A stretch of DNA of 64,000 nucleotides, from assembly GCF_000716535.1 (NCBI RefSeq), contig NZ_JNWV01000033.1, positions 1-64,000 of the forward strand, written 5' to 3'. A model generated the notes under the pieces. That model saw only the letters and a program-made list of their open reading frames with translations. It did not search any database and was not told where the DNA came from. The DNA is from Streptomyces flaveolus. Lineage in GTDB: Bacteria > Actinomycetota > Actinomycetes > Streptomycetales > Streptomycetaceae. Below are positions 46,008-55,046 of this stretch, in pieces. Position 1 is the first letter of the stretch. Every line of letters begins with the position of its first letter. Position numbers and translations under genes: made by a program.

Positions 46008-46718
46008 CTAGCGCGGCGTGAACGCGTCCAGGACCCGCTCCACCATCCGCTCGAACACCGCTTCCAGATCGATCGGCCCCGCGTCCTCCATGAACGCCGC
46101 CGCCATGCGCGGATAGGCGCCGGAGGCGATCTGACGGCCGAGGTAGGCGATGCGGACCGCGTTCTCCTCGTCCTCCGACCACGGCAGGGCCCGCACCCGC
46201 TCGGCGGTGTCGAGTTCGTTGCGGACGTAGGTCGTGACCATGCCGTTCAGCATCGCGATGAACTCCAGCTTGGTGCCGTACGCCGCCTCCAGCGGGTCCA
46301 GGCAGGCCAGGCAGTGCTCCAGATAGCGCAGGGCGTGCGGGCTGAAGCCGTAGACCGGGGACATCAGGCGCGGCAGCCACGGGTGCCGGCGCATCAGCTC
46401 ACGGGTCTGGTGGGCCACCCGGCGCATGTCACCGCGCCAGTCGCCGCTCGGCTCCCACAGCTCGTGCTCCGCGCCCACCGCGTCCACCATCAGCTCGTAC
46501 AGGTCCTCCTTGCGGGGGACGTAGTTGTACAGCGACATGGTGCCGCAGCCCAGTTCGGCCGCGACGTGGCGCATCGACACCGCGTCGAGCCCTCGCGCGT
46601 CGGCGATCCGGACGGCGGCGGCGGCGATGTCGTCGCGCGTGTACGCCGGTTTCGGGCCTCGGCCGGTGCGCTCGGGGCGCGCCCAGATCACTTCGGGGAC
46701 GGCCCCTCGGACTGCCAT
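46008..46718 (-). CDS. TetR-family regulator of the ABC exporter
   Basis: This 236-residue TetR protein has a helix-turn-helix VSMRHVAAELGCGTMSLYNYVPRKEDLYELMV (residues about 45-75). A TetR_C-like domain follows with WRGDMRRVAHQTRELMRRHPWLPRLM. ATG 46718 follows GAGGTGAT. It is divergent from the ABC genes; between them and inside the first ABC codons are two copies of the palindrome TACGTAC-N3-GTACGTA. This is a classic drug-efflux arrangement. Confidence 0.9.
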   Translation of the reverse strand: MAVRGAVPEVIWARPERTGRGPKPAYTRDDIAAAAVRIADARGLDAVSMRHVAAELGCGTMSLYNYVPRKEDLYELMVDAVGAEHELWEPSGDWRGDMRRVAHQTRELMRRHPWLPRLMSPVYGFSPHALRYLEHCLACLDPLEAAYGTKLEFIAMLNGMVTTYVRNELDTAERVRALPWSEDEENAVRIAYLGRQIASGAYPRMAAAFMEDAGPIDLEAVFERMVERVLDAFTPR

Positions 46719-46746
46719 CGCTCATCACCTCGCCCACCATCCTAGT

Positions 46747-46763
46747 TACGTACAGCGTACGTA
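46747..46763. promoter_or_regulatory. TetR operator copy 1
   Basis: TACGTACAGCGTACGTA is a perfect palindrome with seven-base arms. It covers the -35 region and spacer of the ABC promoter and would also cover the TetR promoter. Confidence 0.82.
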
Positions 46764-46769
46764 GTGCGG

Positions 46770-46775
46770 TATGGT
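46770..46775 (+). promoter_or_regulatory. -10 box of the ABC exporter operon (leaderless)
   Basis: TATGGT ends six bases before ATG 46782, and no Shine-Dalgarno sequence precedes that ATG. The -35 candidate TTACGT (46746-46751) is 18 bases upstream. Confidence 0.5.
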
Positions 46776-46781
46776 CATGGC

Positions 46782-47738
46782 ATGACTACTACGTACGCTG
46801 TACTTAGTGAAGGTCTGGAGAAGCGCTTCGGCGCTGTGCGGGCCGTGCGCGGGCTCGATCTGGCCGTGGCCGAGGGCACGGTCTGCGGACTGCTGGGGCC
46901 GAACGGGGCGGGGAAGACGACGGCGGTGCGGCTGCTGACGACACTGCTGCGCCCGGAGGGGGGCTCGGCGCGCGTCGCCGGGCACGACCTCGTGCGGGAG
47001 GCGGCGGCCGTGCGGCGCCGGATCGCGGTCACCGGGCAGTACGCCTCGGTCGACGGGGACCTCACCGGCCGGGAGAACCTGCGGCTGTTCGCCCGGCTGC
47101 ACCGGGTGCGCGGGCCGGCCGCCCGCGCCGACGAGCTGCTGGAGCGCTTCGGACTGACCGAGGCGGCGGACCGCAAGGCGGCGACGTACTCGGGCGGCAT
47201 GCGACGCCGGCTGGACCTCACCGCGAGCCTGCTGCGCCGTCCCGACGTGCTCTTCCTGGACGAGCCGACCACCGGACTCGACCCGGCCAGCCGCGCCCGC
47301 ATCTGGCAGGCGGTGCGCGAGCTGAAGGCGGACGGCACGACCGTGCTGCTGACCACCCAGTACCTGGAGGAGGCCGACCAGCTCGCCGACGACATCGCCC
47401 TGGTGGACCGGGGCAGGGTCGCGCACACCGGCTCGCCCGCCACGCTCAAGGCGCTCATCGGCTCGCACGTGGAGGCGGTGGTCGCGGACGCCGACGCGCT
47501 GACCCGGGCGGCGGCCGTGCTCGACCGGCTGACCGGCAGGGAGCCCGTGTTCGACCGTGAGCGCGGCGCGGTCGCCGCGGTCACCACCGATCCGACGCTG
47601 ACCCTGCCCCGCCTGGTCCGCGAACTCGACGCGGCCGGTGTGCCGCTGCTGGACGCCGGCATCCGGCCGCCCACCCTCGACGACGTCTTCCTGCGGCTCA
47701 CCGGTGAGTCCGCCGACAGTGAGGAGCGTGCCGCGTGA
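46782..47738 (+). CDS. ABC transporter ATP-binding protein (DrrA type)
   Basis: This 318-residue ATPase has Walker A GPNGAGKTT (residues 39-47), signature YSGGMRRRLDL, Walker B VLFLDEPTTGLDP, and a C-terminal DrrA-type extension of about 100 residues. It energises efflux with the permease encoded next (four-base overlap). ATG 46782 is chosen because of the -10 position and the operator that lies within codons 3-9. It is likely an exporter of antibiotics or other xenobiotics induced through the TetR protein. Confidence 0.92.
   Translation: MTTTYAVLSEGLEKRFGAVRAVRGLDLAVAEGTVCGLLGPNGAGKTTAVRLLTTLLRPEGGSARVAGHDLVREAAAVRRRIAVTGQYASVDGDLTGRENLRLFARLHRVRGPAARADELLERFGLTEAADRKAATYSGGMRRRLDLTASLLRRPDVLFLDEPTTGLDPASRARIWQAVRELKADGTTVLLTTQYLEEADQLADDIALVDRGRVAHTGSPATLKALIGSHVEAVVADADALTRAAAVLDRLTGREPVFDRERGAVAAVTTDPTLTLPRLVRELDAAGVPLLDAGIRPPTLDDVFLRLTGESADSEERAA
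46790..46806. promoter_or_regulatory. TetR operator copy 2, inside the ABC coding sequence
   Basis: TACGTACGCTGTACTTA matches the palindrome of copy 1 with one mismatch. It lies 43 bases downstream of copy 1, within codons 3-9 of the ATP-binding protein gene. Confidence 0.75.
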
Positions 47739-48514
47739 GCGCGTTGGCGTACGACGGACTGGCGATGACGGGCCGGCAGTTGCGCCGGGTCCGCAACAGC
47801 CCGGGCCTGGCGGTCCTGACCCAGTTGATGCCGGTCAACATGCTGCTGTTCTTCGGCTACGTGTTCGGCAGCGCCCTGGCGGTGCCCGGCCGCGAGTACC
47901 GGTCCTTCCTGGTGCCCGGACTGCTCGTGGCGACGGCCGCCGGCGGGCTGATGACCGGCATGTTCCAGGCCGCCCAGGACACCCACCGCGGGGTGATGGA
48001 CCGGTTCCGCACGATGCCGGTGAGCCGGGCCGCCGTACCGCTCGGACAAGCCGTGGCGGACCTCCTCGTCACGACCGTCGGGACGGTGCCGCTGCTGCTC
48101 ACCGGGCTCGCCGTGGGCTGGCGGATCGAGGGGTCCGCGGCCGGGGCGGCCGGTGCCGTGGGGCTGCTGCTGCTCTTCCGCTTCGCCTGCACCTGCGCCG
48201 GGATCCTGCTGGGCCTGCTGTCCCGCAGCGAGGAAGCCGCCGGGCAGCTCGGCGCCGCGTCCTTCGTGCTGCCGCTGCTGTCGAACGCGTACATCCCGAC
48301 CGGCAACCTGCCCGGCTGGCTGCGCACGCTCGCCGAGTGGAACCCGATCAGCGCGGTGACCACCGCCCTGCGGGACCTCTTCGGCAACGCGCCCGTCCCG
48401 GAGGGCGCCGCCTGGCCGGTGGCCCACCCGGTCGCCGGGTCGCTGGCCTGGAGCCTCGCCTTGACCGCGGTGTTCCTGCCGCTCGCCGTGCGCAGGTACG
48501 CACGGCCCGAGTGA
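47735..48514 (+). CDS. ABC-2 type transporter permease (DrrB type)
   Basis: This 259-residue permease has about six hydrophobic helices. It has the ABC-2 region LVPGLLVATAAGGLMTGMFQAAQDTHRGVMDRFRTMPVSRAAVPLGQAVAD (coupling helix) and the C-terminal ...NAYIPTGNLPGWLRTLAEWNPISAVTTALRDLF motif of drug exporters. It is coupled to the ATPase gene by an overlapping GTG/TGA. Confidence 0.9.
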   Translation: MSALAYDGLAMTGRQLRRVRNSPGLAVLTQLMPVNMLLFFGYVFGSALAVPGREYRSFLVPGLLVATAAGGLMTGMFQAAQDTHRGVMDRFRTMPVSRAAVPLGQAVADLLVTTVGTVPLLLTGLAVGWRIEGSAAGAAGAVGLLLLFRFACTCAGILLGLLSRSEEAAGQLGAASFVLPLLSNAYIPTGNLPGWLRTLAEWNPISAVTTALRDLFGNAPVPEGAAWPVAHPVAGSLAWSLALTAVFLPLAVRRYARPE

Positions 48515-48561
48515 GCCCGCACTGCTGACAAGGCCGCCGGTCAGGGGAGATCATCCACCCC

Positions 48562-49758
48562 ATGGATCATCTCCCGCTGCCCCTGGACGGCATCACCGTC
48601 GTCGCCGTCGAACAGGCCGTGTCCGCGCCCTTCGCGACCCGGCAGCTCGCCGACCTGGGGGCCAGGGTCGTCAAGGTGGAGCGGGTCGACGGCGGCGACT
48701 TCGCGCGCGGCTACGACACGGCGGCCCGCGGTCTCGCCTCGCACTTCGTGTGGTGCAACCGCGGCAAGGAGTCCATCGCGCTGGACCTCAAGGACCCGCG
48801 CGGCCTGGACGTCGTACGACGGCTGGTCGCGGACGCGGACGTGTTCGTGCAGAACCTTGCGCACGGCGCGGCGGCCCGGCTCGGCCTGGACGCGGCCACG
48901 CTGTGCGCCGCGCACCCCCGGCTGGTCGCCGTGGACGTCTCGGGCTACGGCGGCTCGGGGCCGTACTCGGACAAGCGGGCCTACGACATGCTCGTGCAGT
49001 GCGAGGCGGGGCTGGTGTCGGTGACCGGGACGCCCGAGCAGCCGGTGAAGGCGGGCATCCCGGCCGCGGACATCGCCGCGGCCATGTACGCGTTCTCCGG
49101 TGTGCTGGCCGCGCTCGTACGGCGCGGGACGACCGGTCGCGGCGGGCCGGTGGAGGTGTCCATGCTGGAGGCGCTCGCCGAGTGGATGGGCCATCCGCTG
49201 CACCACGCGCTGCACGGCGGGGAGCCGCCGGCCCGCACCGGGCTGGCGCACGCCGTGATCGCGCCGTACGACGCCTATCCGACGGCGGACGGCGGACGGG
49301 TGCTGCTGTCGGTGCAGAACGACCGGGAGTGGCGACGGCTCGCCGAGCAGGTCATAGGGCGCCCGGAACTGGCCACCGATCCGGTGTACGCGACCAATGC
49401 CGCGCGGGTGGCGCACCGGGAGCGGACCGACGCGCTGGTCGCGGGGGCGCTGGCGGTGCTGGACGCCGAGGAGGCGCTGGCCCGGCTGGAGAAGGCGGGC
49501 ATCGCCTGTGCCCGGTTGCGCGACGTGCGCGAGCTGGCGGAGCATCCGCAGCTCGCGGCCCGGGAGCGGTGGCGTCAGGTGGGTTCGCCGGCCGGGCCGC
49601 TGCAGGCACTGCTGCCCCCCATCACGCTGCCGGGCGGGGACGAGGCACGGATGGGTGACGTGCCCGCACTCGGACAGCACACCGGAGCGCTGCTGCGTGC
49701 CGTGGGGATGACGGACGACGAGATCGCAGCGCTGCGCCGGGACGGTGTGGTGGCCTGA
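48562..49758 (+). CDS. CaiB/BaiF (family III) CoA transferase
   Basis: This 398-residue enzyme transfers CoA between carboxylic acids. Family features are LDGITVVAVEQAVSAPFATRQLADLGARVVKVE at the N-terminus, and the catalytic aspartate D142 in YDMLVQCEAG. GYGGSGPYSDKRAYD precedes it. The donor and acceptor are unknown; oxalate/formate, carnitine or succinyl-aryl types are all possible. It begins 47 bases after the ABC permease, probably as a separate unit. Confidence 0.9.
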   Translation: MDHLPLPLDGITVVAVEQAVSAPFATRQLADLGARVVKVERVDGGDFARGYDTAARGLASHFVWCNRGKESIALDLKDPRGLDVVRRLVADADVFVQNLAHGAAARLGLDAATLCAAHPRLVAVDVSGYGGSGPYSDKRAYDMLVQCEAGLVSVTGTPEQPVKAGIPAADIAAAMYAFSGVLAALVRRGTTGRGGPVEVSMLEALAEWMGHPLHHALHGGEPPARTGLAHAVIAPYDAYPTADGGRVLLSVQNDREWRRLAEQVIGRPELATDPVYATNAARVAHRERTDALVAGALAVLDAEEALARLEKAGIACARLRDVRELAEHPQLAARERWRQVGSPAGPLQALLPPITLPGGDEARMGDVPALGQHTGALLRAVGMTDDEIAALRRDGVVA

Positions 49759-49799
49759 GCGCGGGCACCCCTGCTCGGGTCAGGGGCCCTGCGGTGCGG

Positions 49800-50069
49800 T
49801 CAGTGACCGCCGAACAGCGAACGGCGCAGCCGGCGCAGCGGCGCGAAGAGGGAGACGCGGCCGATCCGTGTGCCCCGGTCACTGCGCTGGTGCACGGAGT
49901 CACGTGCCGTCAGCTCACGCATCAGCGACGTCGCCTCGACCGTCTCCCGCTGCGGTATGGCGGGACCCGCCAGCACCGACAGATGGCGGTCGAGCCGCGA
50001 ACTGGTCGCGCTGCTCCCGCAGGTGATCGCAGGGACCCTGGCCCTGCTGCGCACTGTTATCTGCTCCAT
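49800..50069 (-). CDS. Small protein of unknown function
   Basis: This 89-residue basic protein begins at ATG 50069 behind GGGGAGTGAC. The C-terminus is LFAPLRRLRRSLFGGH. No known domain is recognised; it is weakly supported apart from the ribosome-binding sequence and codon use. The frame is open to 50189. Confidence 0.5.
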   Translation of the reverse strand: MEQITVRSRARVPAITCGSSATSSRLDRHLSVLAGPAIPQRETVEATSLMRELTARDSVHQRSDRGTRIGRVSLFAPLRRLRRSLFGGH

Positions 50070-50158
50070 GTCACTCCCCACCCGTACGAGTCCACCCGGC
50101 CCGGGCAGGGTAACCCTATCGCCCCAGTGGGGCACGCGTGTATCTCGGCCACAGGATT

Positions 50159-50176
50159 CACCTTCCCCGTAAGGTG
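50159..50176. terminator. Small hairpin after the anti-sigma gene
   Basis: CACCTT pairs with AAGGTG around CCCCGT. It lies 20 bases downstream of the anti-sigma stop at 50196 on the minus strand. Confidence 0.45.
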
Positions 50177-50195
50177 GTTGATCACCCACCGTTGA

Positions 50196-51038
50196 CTACT
50201 CTCCGAATCCGACCGATTTCAGGGTGAGTTGGACAATGGGCTGACCGGTGGGCCGCACTGATCCGCCGTCAGGCTCGACGGTTACGGCGAGTGATGTCGA
50301 GGAGGCGTCGAGACCCTTGGCGACCAAGGGCGTGTCGCCCGCGAGGAGCCCCAGGGAGCGCGGCTGCACCCGGGGGCGCATGAGCCAGAGCTGGTGCACG
50401 CGTCCGCCGGACGGGGTGCCGTACCCGCTGAGGGTGACGACGGCTTCCCGCTCGGAGGCGGAAGCGATTACTCCGATACTGCGGCCGCGCGCGTCCTCGC
50501 TGCTCACCGCGCGGGCGTCCGGTGCGGCCAGAACGTGGGCGATCTCACGTGCCCGGACCCGCTCGGCGGCGAGCCGGTCCTCGGTGCGGTGCGCCTGGAC
50601 CGCGAAGAGGGAGGCGACGACGAGCGCCGCGGCGGCCGTGACCGTGGCGAACGGGACGAAGAGCGGCCGCGTCCGGGGCGTACGGGTGCGGCCCGGCGGG
50701 GGCTGGGTGCCCCAGACGTGCGGCGGCAGCTTGGGCGCGCGCTCCCGGGCCGACGCCCGGTCCCGCGCTCCCGCGCGGCTGCGCGCCGGCTCCTGCGGGG
50801 TGCTGCGGACGGCGGTCAGGACTCGCTCGCGCAGGGCGGGGGGCGCCGGGGCCGCCGCGGACCAGGCGAGGCGGACCGCGTCCTCGGCCAGCTCCCGCAC
50901 CTCGGCGGCGCAGCGGTCGCAGCCCGCCAGGTGCTTCTCGAAGCGGCGCCGCTCGCCCGGTTCCAGCGCGTCGAGCGCGTAGGGCGCGGCGAGGGAGTGG
51001 GGGTCCTCGCGGCGCACCAGCTTGCCGAGGATGCTCAT
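50196..51038 (-). CDS. RskA-type zinc-binding anti-sigma factor
   Basis: This 280-residue membrane protein has an N-terminal zinc anti-sigma (ZAS) domain with H36-X3-C40-X2-C43 (KHLAGCDRC). A single membrane helix lies at about 126-148, and an RskA-like extracytoplasmic domain (about 160-280) includes LSGYGTPSGGRVHQLWLMRP. It binds the sigma factor encoded just upstream and releases it on an outside signal, by intramembrane proteolysis in known cases. ATG 51038 overlaps the sigma stop by four bases. Confidence 0.9.
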   Translation of the reverse strand: MSILGKLVRREDPHSLAAPYALDALEPGERRRFEKHLAGCDRCAAEVRELAEDAVRLAWSAAAPAPPALRERVLTAVRSTPQEPARSRAGARDRASARERAPKLPPHVWGTQPPPGRTRTPRTRPLFVPFATVTAAAALVVASLFAVQAHRTEDRLAAERVRAREIAHVLAAPDARAVSSEDARGRSIGVIASASEREAVVTLSGYGTPSGGRVHQLWLMRPRVQPRSLGLLAGDTPLVAKGLDASSTSLAVTVEPDGGSVRPTGQPIVQLTLKSVGFGE

Positions 51039-51577
51039 GCGGCGCCTCCCAGGCACTGGCGCAGCCGGGTGAGTCCGTCGCGCATCCGCGTCTTGACGGT
51101 GCCGAGCGGCAGCGAGAGCCGCTCGGCCACCTCACGGTAGGTGTACCCGTCGTAGTAGGCCAGGGTCACCGACTGGCGTTGCAGAGCCGTCAGCCGGTTC
51201 AGGCAGCGGCGCACCCACTCGCGTTCCAGGCCGGCCTCGACCTCCTCGGCGACCTGGTCGAACGCGACCTCCCCGGCGCGCAAGGCCTCGCGCTGCTCGC
51301 GTTCGCCGGCCGCGCGGGCGCTGCGCACCCGGTCGACCGCGCGGCGGTGGGCGAGGGTGAGGATCCAGGACAGGGCGCTGCCCCGGCCGGGGTCGAACCG
51401 GGCGGCGGAGCGCCACAGTTCGAGCAGCACCTCCTGGGCGACCTCCTCGGACTGGGCGGGGTCGCGCACCACTCGTCGCACCAGCCCGTACACCGGCCCG
51501 GACACCAGTCCGTACAACTCCTCGAACGCCCTTTGATCGCCGCCGGCCACGAGCACCAGCAGCTCGTCCGCCTGCAC
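51035..51577 (-). CDS. ECF sigma factor (SigK-like)
   Basis: This 180-residue ECF (type IV) sigma factor has region 2 (QRAFEELYGLVSGPVYGLVRRVVRDPAQSEEVAQEVLLELWRSA) and region 4 (LTALQRQSVTLAYYDGYTYREVAERLSLPLGTVKTRMRDG). GTG 51577 is chosen, as the protein then starts just before region 2; a GTG at 51634 would add 19 residues. It is cotranscribed with its anti-sigma factor. The likely target promoter is the GGAAC/CGTC pair before the divergent DUF4331 gene. Confidence 0.92.
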   Translation of the reverse strand: MQADELLVLVAGGDQRAFEELYGLVSGPVYGLVRRVVRDPAQSEEVAQEVLLELWRSAARFDPGRGSALSWILTLAHRRAVDRVRSARAAGEREQREALRAGEVAFDQVAEEVEAGLEREWVRRCLNRLTALQRQSVTLAYYDGYTYREVAERLSLPLGTVKTRMRDGLTRLRQCLGGAA

Positions 51578-51688
51578 ACGGGCCCCCTCTCCGTGGCCGC
51601 AGCCGGCTCTTCCTCGCGCACCGCGCATCCGCACCGTGACACACCTCCCCGAGGGGGTACGGATCAGCGGGCCGAAAACGCGGGTCCG

Positions 51689-51713
51689 GGAACGGTGAAA
51701 AGTTTTTCCCGTC
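51689..51713 (+). promoter_or_regulatory. ECF-type promoter GGAAC-N16-CGTC before the DUF4331 operon
   Basis: GGAAC at 51689-51693 and CGTC at 51710-51713 have a 16-base spacer, the pattern of many ECF promoters. It reads towards the DUF4331 gene at 51787 and would leave a leader of about 65 bases. It lies in the divergent space next to the sigma gene. The surrounding GGGAA...TTTTTCCC is also partly palindromic. Confidence 0.6.
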
Positions 51714-51786
51714 CGACCAATCCGATCGGCGTCCCCGCTCCGTATACCCGTCCGTCAAAGGCAAGTCGGCACTGAGGACGGACGGC

Positions 51787-53355
51787 ATGACACCTCTCTT
51801 CTCCAGGGGCGCCCTCGCCAGGAGGGCGTATTCCGGGCGCGGCACCGGACGCACGGGCCTGGTCACGCTCATCTGCGGGGCGCTGGCCGCCGGGGGGCTC
51901 ACGGCCGCCGGCGTCGCCACGCTGGTACCCGGGACGGCCTCCGCCTCCTCCCACCGGGAGGCCCCGCTGATCTCGGGCACGCCGCAGTACGACAACACCG
52001 ACCTGTACGCGTTCGTCAGCCCGGACAAGCCCGACACGACGACGATCGTGGCGAACTGGATACCGTTCGAGGAGCCGGCCGGCGGACCGAACTTCTACAC
52101 CTTCGCCGACGACGCCCAGTACGACCTGCACATCGACAACAACGGTGACGCGCAGGGCGAGTTGGTGTTCCGCTACACCTTCAAGACCCGCACGAAGAAC
52201 GGCAACACGTTCCTGTACAACACCGGTCCGGTCACCGGCCTGGACGACCCCGACCTCAACGTCACCCAGTCGTACGACATCGATCTGATCAAGCTCCGCG
52301 ACGGGCACGAGATGTCGAAGACCAAGCTGGCCGACGACGTGCCGGTGGCACCGTCGAACGTCGGCAAGGCGTCCATGCCGGACTACGGCAAGCTGCGCGC
52401 GCAGGCGGTGTACAAGACGGCGGGCGGCGCCGCGACCTTCGCCGGGCAGGCGGACGACCCGTTCTTCGCGGACCTGCGCGTCTTCGACCTGCTGTACGGC
52501 GGGAACCTCACCGAGGTCGGCCGGGACACCCTCAAGGGCTACAACGTCAACACCATCGCCCTCCAGGTGCCGAACGAGCTGATCCGCGAGTCCGCCCACC
52601 AGCCGGTCGTCGGGATCTGGTCGACCACCCAGCGCCGTAACGCGCAGGGCTACTACAGCCAGGTCTCGCGCCTCGGCAATCCCCTGGTCAACGAGGTCGT
52701 CAACCCGCAGAAGGACAAGGACAGGTTCAACGCCTCGCAGCCCGCGTACGACGCGCAGTTCCTGAAGAACGTCACCAACCCGGAGCTGCCGAAGCTCATC
52801 GAGTCGATCTACAAGATCAAGGCACCCGCCGAGCCGCGCAACGACCTGGTCGACGTGTTCCTCAAGGGCGTCAAGGGCCTCAACCAGCCGCCGAACGTGC
52901 GGGCTTCGGAGGAGCTGCGGCTGAACACCTCCGTCAAGCCGAGCATGCACCCGAAGCGGCTAGGCGTGCTGGATGGCGACAACGCGGGCTTCCCGAACGG
53001 CCGTCGGCTCACCGACGACGTGATCGACGCGTCCCTCCAGGTGGTCGAGGGCGAACTGGTCGGCTCCAAGAACGACTTGGGTGACGCGGTCGACAAGAAC
53101 GACAAGAAGTTCGAGAACTACTTCCCGTACGTCGCCCAGCCCACGTCCGGTTCGCGCGGCTCGCTCGCCAAGGGCACGACGGCGGGGACGGACGTGCGCA
53201 GCCAGCTCGGGGACGCCCTCCAGCCGGCCGGGACTTCCGGCGGCTCCGGCAACACCGTGCTGATCGCCGCGTCGGCGGCCTCCGGTGCGGCCGGGATCCT
53301 GCTCATCGGCGCCGCCCTCGCCTGGTGGCGCCGGCGCCTGCAGCGCCCGTACTGA
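51787..53355 (+). CDS. Exported DUF4331 protein with C-terminal membrane anchor
   Basis: This 522-residue protein has an N-terminal signal/anchor (about residues 18-52, ...GTASASSHREAPLI). The mature DUF4331 domain has the family start SHREAPLISGTPQYDNTDLYAFVSPD, EEPAGGPNFYTFADDAQYDLHIDNNGD, and DDVIDASLQVVEGELVG. A hydrophobic anchor (about 490-510) is followed by WWRRRLQRPY. The function of DUF4331 is unknown; it should sit on the outer face of the membrane. It leads an operon with TPR and NicO genes. Confidence 0.88.
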   Translation: MTPLFSRGALARRAYSGRGTGRTGLVTLICGALAAGGLTAAGVATLVPGTASASSHREAPLISGTPQYDNTDLYAFVSPDKPDTTTIVANWIPFEEPAGGPNFYTFADDAQYDLHIDNNGDAQGELVFRYTFKTRTKNGNTFLYNTGPVTGLDDPDLNVTQSYDIDLIKLRDGHEMSKTKLADDVPVAPSNVGKASMPDYGKLRAQAVYKTAGGAATFAGQADDPFFADLRVFDLLYGGNLTEVGRDTLKGYNVNTIALQVPNELIRESAHQPVVGIWSTTQRRNAQGYYSQVSRLGNPLVNEVVNPQKDKDRFNASQPAYDAQFLKNVTNPELPKLIESIYKIKAPAEPRNDLVDVFLKGVKGLNQPPNVRASEELRLNTSVKPSMHPKRLGVLDGDNAGFPNGRRLTDDVIDASLQVVEGELVGSKNDLGDAVDKNDKKFENYFPYVAQPTSGSRGSLAKGTTAGTDVRSQLGDALQPAGTSGGSGNTVLIAASAASGAAGILLIGAALAWWRRRLQRPY

Positions 53356-53441
53356 CCCCGCACCCACCGAGACCGGCGCGGCCCGTTTTCCTCTCCCCCA
53401 CGGCGGGCCGCGCCTCCCACACGACCGACGGAGGAGAAGGC

Positions 53442-55046
53442 ATGGGCCCGCGCGGGCAGGACGACGAGCAGGACGGGCAGAGGGTGACGGAGCCGGAGGA
53501 CGGGCGGAGCGTGGTCGGTGACGAGGCGGACCGGCGCGGGACGGGCGCGGCCGAGGGCGAGCCGCCGGAACCGTCCGTGCCGACGCCCTCGCCTCCCACA
53601 CCGACGCCGTCACCTTCCGGAAGGACGCCCGCGCCGTCCGGGACGGCGCCCGAACCTTCCGGGGCGGCCTCCTCGTGCGGCGACGAGCGGGTCGCCGCCG
53701 TGCGGCGGGTCGGTGCTCTCGGGCGGCTGTGGCGCGGGCGGGCACAACTCGCGTTCACCTCGGCCCTGTTGGCGGTCGCACTGACCGGCGGCGCGATCGC
53801 GCTCGGTGCGGACCGGGTGCCGGCGTCCGCGCCGGTCTCCGTCGGCGCCGTCGACCCCGGTGTCCTCGACGGCGGCGATCTGGACGCGAGCGTCGCCGCG
53901 CTCCAGACGCATCTGCGGGCCCAGCCGAAGGACGCCGGCGGCTGGGCCACCCTCGGTCTGGCCTACGTCGAGCAGGCGCGGACCAAGGGCGACCCGTCCC
54001 GGTACCCGCGGGCGGAACAGGCGCTGCGGCGGTCCCTGTCTCTGGTGCCGGACGGCGACCAGGCCCTGGCCGGCCGCGCCGCCCTCGCCGCCGCCCGGCA
54101 CGACTTCAAGGACGCCCTGACCTTCGCGGACGCGGCCCTGCGCCGAAACCCGTACAGCGAGCGCGCGCTGTCCTCCCGGATCGACGCCCTGGTCGAACTC
54201 GGCCGGTACGCCGACGCGGCCGAGGCGGCCAGGACGGCCGACGCGCGCAAGCCGGGCGTACCGGTCTTCACCCGGTACGCGTACGTGCACGAGCTGCGCG
54301 GGGACGTCACCACGGCACGCCGGGTCCTGACGCAGGCGCTGTCCGCCGCCGGTTCGCCGGGCGACACGGCGTACGTGGCCGCACAGCTCGGCCAACTCGC
54401 CTGGAACCAGGGGGACTACACGGCGGCGCTCAGCTTCTACGCACGTGCCCTGGCCGCCGACGACGGCTACCTGCCGGCGCTGGAGGGCCGGGCCCGCGCG
54501 CGGGCGGCGAGCGGTGACCGTGCCGGGGCGATCACGGACATGGAGACGGTGGTCGCCCGCTCCCCGCTGCCCGGCCCGCTGGTCGAGCTCGGCGAGCTGT
54601 ACGAGGCGCGGGGCGGGGCCGGCGACCGGGCGCGGGCCCGGCGCCAGTACGCGCTGGTCGACGCCTGGACGGCGCTGGCCCGCGCCAACGGCGTCAACGC
54701 CGACCTGGACACCGCGCTGGCCGCCGCCGACCACGGTGACAAGCGGGCCGCCCTGCGCGCGGCCCGCGCCGAATGGGCCCGCCGGCACACCGTGCACACC
54801 GCCGACGCCCTCGCCTGGGCGCTGCACGTGGGCGGCCGCGACGCCGAGGCCCTGCCCTACGCCCGCCGGGCCACCGCCACCGGCTACCGCAGCGCCGCCT
54901 TCCGCTACCACCGGGGCGTGATCGAGCTGGCCACCGGCCATCGGGCGGCCGGCCGCGCCTCGCTCGCCTCGGCCCTGGAGCTGAACCCCGGCTTCTCCCC
55001 GCTGGGCGCGGCGCGGGCCCGCGAGGCGCTGGAGGGAGCCGAGTGA
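53442..55046 (+). CDS. Membrane-anchored TPR-repeat protein
   Basis: This 534-residue protein has a Pro/Ser/Thr-rich cytoplasmic N-terminus (1-80) and one membrane helix (about 100-122). The outside part has five or more TPR-like units from about residue 140 (QTHLRAQPKDAGGWATLGLAYVEQA, AALAAARHDFKDALTFADAALRRNP, QLGQLAWNQGDYTAALSFYARAL). It presents a scaffold for protein partners. The ribosome-binding sequence is GGAGGAGAAGG. Stop and next start overlap (GTGA). Confidence 0.87.
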   Translation: MGPRGQDDEQDGQRVTEPEDGRSVVGDEADRRGTGAAEGEPPEPSVPTPSPPTPTPSPSGRTPAPSGTAPEPSGAASSCGDERVAAVRRVGALGRLWRGRAQLAFTSALLAVALTGGAIALGADRVPASAPVSVGAVDPGVLDGGDLDASVAALQTHLRAQPKDAGGWATLGLAYVEQARTKGDPSRYPRAEQALRRSLSLVPDGDQALAGRAALAAARHDFKDALTFADAALRRNPYSERALSSRIDALVELGRYADAAEAARTADARKPGVPVFTRYAYVHELRGDVTTARRVLTQALSAAGSPGDTAYVAAQLGQLAWNQGDYTAALSFYARALAADDGYLPALEGRARARAASGDRAGAITDMETVVARSPLPGPLVELGELYEARGGAGDRARARRQYALVDAWTALARANGVNADLDTALAAADHGDKRAALRAARAEWARRHTVHTADALAWALHVGGRDAEALPYARRATATGYRSAAFRYHRGVIELATGHRAAGRASLASALELNPGFSPLGAARAREALEGAE

